Source of the DNA: Caenorhabditis remanei
Taxonomy: Eukaryota > Nematoda > Chromadorea > Rhabditida > Rhabditidae
DNA: 64,000 nucleotides
Assembly: GCF_010183535.1 (NCBI RefSeq)
Contig: NC_071330.1
Coordinates: 1,745,217-1,809,216, forward strand
Direction: 5' to 3'
Shown here: one piece after another, positions 56,620 to 64,000 of the stretch
Layout: every line of letters begins with the position of its first letter
How positions within the stretch are numbered: the stretch's first letter is position 1
Translations under genes and position numbers: made by a program
The notes under the pieces: model-generated
Database searches by the model: none
What the model was told of the DNA's origin: nothing
Seen by the model: the letters and a program-made list of their open reading frames with translations, nothing else

Positions 56620-56890
56620 ATTTTTTCAGTCTGAAAATCGGTTTCTCTGAAATTTCTCCACCACCATCCGATTTCGACTGATTTTTTCGATTTTTCTCGA
56701 AATTTTAGCTGAAAATCAAGATTTTTGATTCTGAAAATCCGTTTTGAGACAAAATTGGCAAAAAATACATTTTTCAAAAATTTCCCCACCACCACTTAAT
56801 TTTGGCTGATTTTTCTTGTTTTTCCAGCTGAAAATTAAAATCTTTTGGGTCTGAAAATCCGTTTTGAAACAAAACTGGCAAAAAGGACCT
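56620..56890. repeat. Tandem units of ~115 bp with CTGAAAATCCGTTTTGA
   Basis: GAAAATCCGTTTTGAGACAA-AATTGGCAAAAA recurs as GAAAATCCGTTTTGAAACAA-AACTGGCAAAAA about 110 bases later, each followed or preceded by a CCACCACCA(C/T)-AATTTTGGCTGA block. Two clear and one partial copy. Confidence 0.7.
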
Positions 56891-58084
56891 TTGTTCTGAA
56901 ATTCTCCCTCTAACACCTAGTTTTTCCTGATTTTTCTCGAAAGTTAAGCTGGAAATCCATATTTCTAAGATCTGGAATTCCAGTTCTCTTCGAATTTCAA
57001 GAAAATTGACTTAAGTTTGTGCACATTGTCATTCCTCTGCGATTTCCTCCCCCAGAGATACTGTATAGCCTTACCGCCGTGATTCGTGGATTTCTATTTG
57101 CTCAAAGTCCGCCTTTCTTCGATTTTCGTGAAATCTTAGCTTGGAAACTGTGTTTTCATCAGATTTGGTCAAGATTCGGTAGTTTTTCTTATCAGTGGTT
57201 ATCATAATTAGAAAATTGACGTCGTGGGGATTCTGAATCTATACTTAGATTTCCTGGAGCATCAAAATGAGTGGAGATACACTCTTGCACACTTCGAGAA
57301 GGGTGAATCTCACTATCTTTCATCTGAAAATTCTCAAAAATGTCTTTTGAATCCCCTCATTGTTTTTCCACCTCTCATCACTTTCCTCTCACCACGTCTT
57401 CACTCATTTCGACGCCTTCTCTCCTCGTTTTTTCATCTTTTTATTTTCTACCAAGTCATAAAACAATGAGAGAGACGTCTTCTTCTTCTGATAGTTGAAA
57501 AGACACCATAACAACATGAGGCCATTTCGACACGGATAGTCGAAGAGAGGGTAATAAAGTGTCAATGAATGGAGTGGCAAAAAGCCGTAAAATCGTCGGA
57601 AGACGGGGGATATGACACCCCCCGCCTGAATTCTTTATTTGGACCGACCGACTCCATGTTTTATCTTTCTTTTTGATAGAGACCGACGTTGAAGATGTGG
57701 TGTGGAGATTAGAAGGGAGTTTCAAACCGTAATTTGGTGTAGATTCTAGAGAATTGGAATCTTCTGAAGGTCAATGTTGAGATTCTCAGAGTCCCAGAGT
57801 TAAAATTCCAGTCTGAAACTGGTATCAGAGAGTTTTGAAACTCCTTGAACCTATTTCAGTCTGAAACTGTCGATTCTAAGAAGACTTTAGATCGAAAATC
57901 CGGTTCCAGAGAGATCTAGAGTTTCTGAAGGTCCTGAGGCTCATCTCAATCTGAAACTGCCATCGCGACAGACTGAAATGTCTAGATTTCAGCAACCAGA
58001 TAGTCTGAAATTTGATCCTAGCAGTTTCGTAATCCTAGGCTATCTTTACAGAGCAATTTGGAGGATTCTGAGAATTCTAGGGTT

Positions 58085-58420
58085 GATCCAGGATCGAATA
58101 GCTACAGTAATCTGCACTTTCCTGAAATTTGAGCCTACTTATCCCTAGAACCACCCTTCTATGCGAAAAAAGGAGACTCTGAAATTGCTGAAGTTGAATT
58201 CAGTTTGGAACAGTCTTTAGTTTGACCCTTCTTGGGATCGAATAGCTACAGTAATCTGCTCCAACTTTCCTGAATTTCTAGCTTGCCTTTCTCTAGAACC
58301 TACACCTTCCAGGAAGGAAAAGGGAGACCCTGGAATTACTGAAGTTTGAAACTGTCTTTTGCTTGATCCTATCAGGATCCAATAGCTACAGTAATCTGCT
58401 CCAACTTTCCTGAATTTCAA
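58085..58420. repeat. Three tandem units of ~140 bp with ATAGCTACAGTAATCTGC
   Basis: GATCGAATAGCTACAGTAAT begins units at about 58092, 58230 and (as GATCCAATAGCTACAGTAAT) 58376. The shared interior is CTTTCCTGAAATTT, TCTAGAACC and AAGGAGACTCTG/AGGGAGACCCTG. Confidence 0.8.
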
Positions 58421-61400
58421 GTCCACAAACCACTATAGAGAGCTCTAGAATCCCTACCTTATTGACATTGTCATGCTACCAACGTCTCGTTCACACCTAA
58501 TTCCCACACACACCATAGCATTAAACTGTTACGTTCGAGTTCACACGACGGTTCATGTTACATGTTTGTACCATTATTACCATTTAGTGGCGGTGATGTA
58601 ACAGGTTTTGTTTGTAAACGGTGGGGAAATAGTGGTTTGGTGTGATTTTGAAGATTTGGTTGTGATTCGAGTGTCCTGTAGGGTAAATCGATCTCAAAAC
58701 GATCCTTCCGGCAAGGTGCCCATCTTTTGCCAGAAATTCCTACCAAATCTGACAAGATGGTGACGCTAGGGGAACCTCTAGTCAGAAAACTTGGGATCTC
58801 CAGCTCTTCTGAAATTGAGCGTCTTCTGAAACTTCTTCAGAATCCTCACTACGCCAACTTTCGAGCTACAGTACCCCAAACCAAGATTACGTCACTCATT
58901 GCGAGCCTAGGCTATAACGCACTGTCATGTGACCAATAATTGTTGCAAACGATTCAAAAGGGTCCACGCCTAGTTCTCCCCCTTCTTCTTCTTCTTTTGT
59001 CTAATTCGATTACGGTATCACCCATTTTTTGGTGGTATTCCCGCTTCCCCTCATCATCGACCGTTCAAAAGGGGGGAGATGAGACGAAGACAAATGTGCT
59101 GATAAGGTCATTAATAAGTCCTTTAACAAATAGAAAAGAAAAAAGAAGGCAACGACGTCTTCTATCTCTTCTGAGGACAAAAACGACAAAAGATGATAGG
59201 AAATAAGACGATGATTGTGTGGTGTAGTCGGTTTTTGAAGTTTTGGAAGAAAAGACCGATGAGAAAGACCCGCTGACAGGCGAATGATATGGTGTTCATG
59301 TGGGGATACTCGTAAATGTGATTGATTAATGTGTCAAATCAAATATCATTTCCGACTTTTCAATGTCGCGCCGCACCGACGACGGCTGCGCGAAAAGAGA
59401 CAGGATGATGGCGCGGCGGTGAGGAATTTTTGGAGATATCGGATAAGGAGGTTACGGTAGACAAAAGGACATCCGGATACACAGAAGGACACTTCGAAAC
59501 TGAAACTACGGTGTTCTGAAACTATGGGACGTTTTGCAACCAGTCATTTCAAAACTTTGATATCTCTACCGATTGAGAAGTTGACGAAAAAGGAAAATGT
59601 TGATTTTCAAAGCATTATAGTTGCAAAGTGTCTTTACAGGACATTCCGCAACTTTTATCGCAAGAAGTTGAATCAGTCTCTAATCATTGATTTCCAGCAT
59701 TTTTCGGTTAAAAAATGCGTCTGAGGTGCGCTAGTTTACGTCCCCAACACTCCTAACACGCGTCTCAGGTGCACCAGACACTCAAAATGCCTCTAAAACC
59801 TTTGAAACAGTTTCATAACAAAAAAACTGTATCCAATCCAATTTCTGTTCGAATTGCAGTTTCGAAACGTCACGCCATGGGCGTTTTGCAACTGGTCAGC
59901 CCCATACGTTAAGCTCCGCGATTTTCCAAATTATTGTGAAAAATTTGCTGAAAATGAGCTAAAAATGGGTTTCAAACAAGAAATTACTCGAAAAAAGATG
60001 AAAAATCAGCATTTTAAGCCGAAAATGGTGAAAAATGAGATTTACGTAATCTTTCGACTTTCGAGAAGTCATGGTTCTATAAAGGGACAGTTTCGAAATT
60101 TCGAAACGTCCTAGTTATGAAATGGTCCCTCATGTCTGTCAGCAATGCGCGAAAATGATCATCTTATCTCGTCTCCCTTTTAACGGCCCATAAATCCTCC
60201 ACTAATAATTGTTTGACCTCTATAAACGTGCTCAAACCAGTTAATTGGCTCTTATCTCTTTCTCTCCTCACTGTCAATTTGTTTTGATAACAAATGGCGA
60301 CACAACACAACAATGTCACATTTTCGAGACATATTTAGTGTTGATCGAGTGCCTCCGAATCCACTTGAGAAGAAGAAGAAGCAGACCTGCCTAATTTGCT
60401 CACAGAGCCCCCCACCAAATAAGGAGGAAGACCAGATGATGATGATGAACAGCAGTTACAAATGTTTATAGAGGAGACAGAACATACACTTGACCTCTCG
60501 CATTGTCTCGATCTCCCCTTGTTGTTCAACCTAATCCGTCATCTGATACTAAAAAGAGAAAAGTGAAAGAAGAAGCACTTGAAAAGGTGCAGACTGACTT
60601 TTTGCTCTTTTTTGGAGGACGGTTTTTGGTGTGAAAAGTTGGGAGCGTTGGGTTTCAAGATTCAGAATCCTGGAGATTCTGAAATCGCGAGCCATGAGCT
60701 GGACGAAGCTCTGAAAGCTGAATTCAAGCAGTTCTTGGTCTAAAATTCCAAGAATCTTCAGAGTCTTGTCTGTGGTAAGATTCAGAATCCAGAAGATTCA
60801 GAATTTCAAGCTCTGAAGAGCCTCTATGATCTACCAGCTGACTGGCATCAATAGTTTCCAGTCGAAATATTTGAATTTCTGACGGATTTACACGAATTTT
60901 TGGCTTTTTAGTTTCTGGAGATCTGGATGATTCTAGATTCAGTTGAATTTTCCTGAATTTCATCTAGAATCATTTGAAAAATCACACTTTCAGCTAGGCT
61001 GAAACTTCCCTCCCGTGCGATCAAGAGGATTATAGATTCAGTTTAATTTCTTCGAGAATCTTCCATAAGATATCTGGAAGATTAAAAAGTCAGACTTTCA
61101 GTTAGCCTGAAATTCCTCTGGCTGACAAGGTCTAGATGATTCTGTCTGAAAATCTCAGATTCACATTTCCCAGAATCAACAGAATTCTTCACCGGAAGTC
61201 CCCCTTGTCTCTTCCCACAAGACAGTAGATTTACAAGCGACATATTCCAGATGGACACGAGATTAGCCCCCCCCTCCCTCCATTACATGCATAGCTCATA
61301 AAATCGGAAGCCAATCGGTTTGTCGGTGTAGCACCTGTAAGGCAAAAGGAAGGAGAGAAGGGAGAGATAAAAATCGAAAGACAAGCAGTTTTGATGTACA

Positions 61401-62009
61401 CGCGATCGGGTTGTGTGCCGTTGTCGTGGCGGTATTCACTAAGAGCCGTTAAATTGGTCATTTAAGATGATATCTACACTGCCTTCCTCTCTTCATTTTT
61501 TCTTGAATGAGGGAACGGCACCCCCCTTATTAACGACCACCGGGCCTCCTCTTAGCCGATAGATAATATGAAAGAACAACTATTACAAGCAGGGTAATTG
61601 GATACAAGACATGTGCTCTCTGCCTCTCACAGGTGTGTCTTTGATCTTTGCCGCGGCGGGACGAACCACCGGAAGATACGGTCTCGTCGGCGGTAGCTAA
61701 TAACGAGCGGACAGGTGAGCACACCATGTTGCAAATTGTAAATACACGAATATCTACTAGATAGTGTATCTACTACCGTAATCGACATACGCGATGTTTG
61801 ACAGGAAAAGTGCCCGAAATTGCACATAAGCGAGGATCTAGAAAGCTGAAATAGAAGATTCTAAAGAAAATTCTGGAAATTCTGAATTTCAGATAAGCCT
61901 CGTGGTTTCCAGCAAATCTATATGACTGAAAGACCGAGGAATCTGAAGAGTTTTCCTATCATCAAAATCGACCGAGATATACCCAGTTTTAGTCTCGAAA
62001 TTGATAATT

Positions 62010-62620
62010 TTCCTGACAAAAAGTCACATAACTCGGTTCATTTTAGCACTTGGCAAAGTTTGAATATACGGTTGGAATCGTCATGACGTCAGCTTTCTGA
62101 ATCTGTATTCAGATGTTTCCTACTAGCAAAATGATTCTAGCTATAGCAGGTTTCAGGTCTGAAATAGATAGTTTTCAGTGCAAAAAGTGGCATAACTCGG
62201 TTCATTTTAACATTTGCCAAAGTTTGAATATACGGTTGGAATTGTCATGACGTCAGCATTCTGAATCTGTTTTCAAAATCTGTGTCAAATTTCAAACTGG
62301 ACCGAGTTACCGCACTTTTTGTTATAAAATTGGTCATTTTTTGGACAAAAAGTGTCATAAATCGGCACCTTTTGAGATCTCACGAAGTTTGATTATATTT
62401 TCAGATTCCTCGCGTTCTCAGCTTTCGAATCATATAGGTTTGGTCTGAAACTGTACCTATATGACTAGAAAGCTGACATCAAGAAGATTCTGAATCAGTA
62501 CTCAAATCTCGATCAAAAACGATATAGGTCAACGAAAAAGTCTCACAACTCGGTTCGCTTTTGTTCCTACCGGAATTTTAGTTCAGAATCAGAATCTTCT
62601 CGACCTCAGCATTCCAACCG
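62010..62620. repeat. Minisatellite-like array of ~160-bp units (CATAACTCGGTTCATTTTA)
   Basis: Units begin with CATAACTCGGTTCATTTTAG at ~62028 and CATAACTCGGTTCATTTTAA at ~62192. Both continue AAAGTTTGAATATACGGTTG and ATGACGTCAGC. More diverged units begin near 62348 (CATAAATCGGCACCTTTTG) and 62547 (CACAACTCGGTTCGCTTTTG). Confidence 0.8.
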
Positions 62621-63589
62621 TATAAAAAAGCTCCGATCCCTCTAGAAAACGCCAACATCTGTGTGAAATTTAGGCGCCAAGTTGGCCCTTCCGGTCAATA
62701 ATTGTTTTTCCTCTCCCTCCGTTTCTCCTCGCTAACCGAATTAAGAGTACCCGCTGTCAGAATCGACGCCTTATACCACCACCACCGAGACCTGTACACG
62801 CGTAATACATCATCACGCGGATCCCTCGCTAATTAGTGACACACACACGGCTTCAGTGATACGGTGGTGGGGTGTCTGATACTGTCGCTTCGAATCAACC
62901 TCAACAAAGGTTTGAGTCTTGACAGGTGGACTTGATTCATGTCTTTCGCCGCTTTGGGTCGGTGAAAAGACAGAGAGAAACCAATACTAAACGCTAATTG
63001 GTGTTTTTTCTTTTTTGCAAGAAATTCTTAGACACGGGTGGCTTGTTGTCCATAAATCACCCGCCGTCAACGACATAGAGGTCATAGAAAAGAGAAAAGG
63101 AAGAGGAGATTGATTCCGTTACATAACCTGCCCTGGTATGTATCATCATCATCTCTCTCCCACTTTTTTTGTCCTTTTTGATTTATTCTGTTGGTTTTTC
63201 CGTTATCAGTCCCCCCCCCTCGAGGTGGTCTTCATCTCCTTTTTCGATTTTCTTCCAATCAATTCTTCGCTTATTTATGACCCCTTTGGGTTGAAGAGTC
63301 GTTTAGAAGGAATTCTAAGACACGCAATCGCTGCTTCCGTTCTAGAAGAAAGACAGTGTGTGTGTGTTAAAACTCACGCGTCATGACATTTAGAGGATTT
63401 GTCATCCGGAAGAGATGATGGGCTCTAAAGTTCTCGCGAATTTTTTAGTGAGGAACTACGAGAAAAGCGAAATTTTGACTTCTGGAGACCAAGATATCTC
63501 GAGAATCGAGTTTCCCTAGTTTTAGGAATTCTAAGTCTCGAATCGTTCCAATTTTGGGATTTCTCGATTCTGAAGTTTTTGAATTCTGC

Positions 63590-63875
63590 GGTTCTAATCT
63601 GCCGGAGTCTCCGTTTTGAAACTTCCTGGTTTCGAAACGTCTCAGTTTTGAAATGACTCAGTTCTGAAATGACCCAGGTAAATGCCCTAAAGTCAGGAGA
63701 ACCTAGGCGATCCAGAAACTGTTTTTGCTGAAACTTGAGGTTCCTATCATCAGAACTCTGAAATCGCTGAGAATCTGAAATTTTCGAATTCTGAAAGTTT
63801 CTGGAGTTCCTGGAGTCTCCGTTTTCAAACGTCCTGGTTTCGAAATGTCTCACTTTTGAAATGACCCGGAAATTC
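63590..63875. repeat. Two ~217-bp direct repeats with GAAACGTC/GAAATGAC motifs
   Basis: GGAGTCTCCGTTTTGAAACT at 63605 recurs as GGAGTCTCCGTTTTCAAACG at 63818. Both are followed by CCTGGTTTCGAAA(C/T)GTCTCA and TTTTGAAATGACCC, then TCAGGAGAAC / ACAGGAGAAC. Related GAAACGTCC motifs occur at 59860-60115. Confidence 0.75.
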
Positions 63876-64000
63876 CCTAATGACAGGAGAACTTTTGAAA
63901 ATCACCATTTTCGTTGAAATAAGCGCTGAAAATCGAGTTTTTCTTGATTTTTGAGCAGAATCTGATTTTTTTGAATTTTAAGTGATCCAGACCCCTTAAC

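Larger units (their letters stand above)
56185..64000. other. 7.8 kb without a recognised exon, probable intron or intergenic DNA
   Basis: Contains tandem units at 56620-56890, 58085-58420, 62010-62620 and 63590-63875. Between them are less repetitive, GC-richer blocks (58440-58660, 59280-59460, 60180-60520, 61200-61850, 62690-63140) with runs such as ACCACCACCACCGAGACC. I searched for the missing C-terminal HGH1 exons by eye and found none. The blocks are candidates for regulatory sequence or short exons I cannot recognise. Confidence 0.5.

Noticed and set aside
58727..58939. 70-codon frame as a missing HGH1 exon
   Set aside because: It lacks the expected C-terminal motifs and proper acceptor phase; similarity to armadillo repeats is not convincing.

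Overview
The window is nuclear DNA of a Caenorhabditis nematode, very probably C. elegans. It is AT-rich. Genes have many short exons with TTTTCAG acceptors and GTAAGT/GTGAGT donors. Nematode-expanded families are present (fbxb and fbxa F-box genes, a major sperm protein domain, a ZP/cuticlin-like protein). Introns and intergenic DNA are packed with palindromic MITE-like repeats and TACTGTAG-rich minisatellites. The density of repeats and F-box genes suggests a chromosome arm. I assembled gene models by joining reading frames at splice sites and checking intron phase; no database search was possible.

Layout. 1-1.9 kb: a 429-bp inverted repeat cut by the window edge, small palindromes and a 14-bp-type minisatellite. 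1.9-6.95 kb (minus): a 14-exon gene for a 744-aa protein that ends in an MSP domain; one intron holds a ~1.07-kb palindrome. 8.35-9.86 kb (minus): an fbxb gene broken by a 443-bp hAT-type element with a perfect 8-bp target duplication. 11.1-18.0 kb (plus): four intact fbxb paralogues, each with one 5' intron and a duplicated upstream module. 19.3-19.7 kb (minus): a 96-aa secreted eight-cysteine protein. 23.0-25.9 kb (plus): a seven-exon ZP-C-type membrane protein. 28.6 kb and 33.8-35.7 kb (plus): a membrane-anchored glycerophosphodiester phosphodiesterase with a possible distant first exon. 36.2-38.8 kb (plus): two fbxa genes (Mos1-type HTH, F-box, FTH); the second has an in-frame stop inside its F-box. 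39.2-41.3 kb (minus): a GRWD1-type WD40 protein, divergent from an RBM42-type RRM protein at 41.7-43.9 kb (plus). 49.3-56.2 kb (plus): the 5' five exons of an HGH1-like armadillo protein, whose 3' half was not found in the window. 56.2-64 kb: non-coding, repeat-rich DNA, probably the next intron of that gene.

How the genes relate. GRWD1, RBM42 and HGH1 homologues are housekeeping genes for ribosome biogenesis, RNA binding and eEF2 folding. The two F-box clusters are fast-evolving substrate adaptors of SCF ubiquitin ligases and show recent duplication, gene-conversion-like mosaics and pseudogenisation by two routes (transposon insertion and nonsense mutation). Most non-genic sequence is assignable to a limited set of palindromic element families found several times in the window. 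I saw no CRISPR, plasmid or viral structure.
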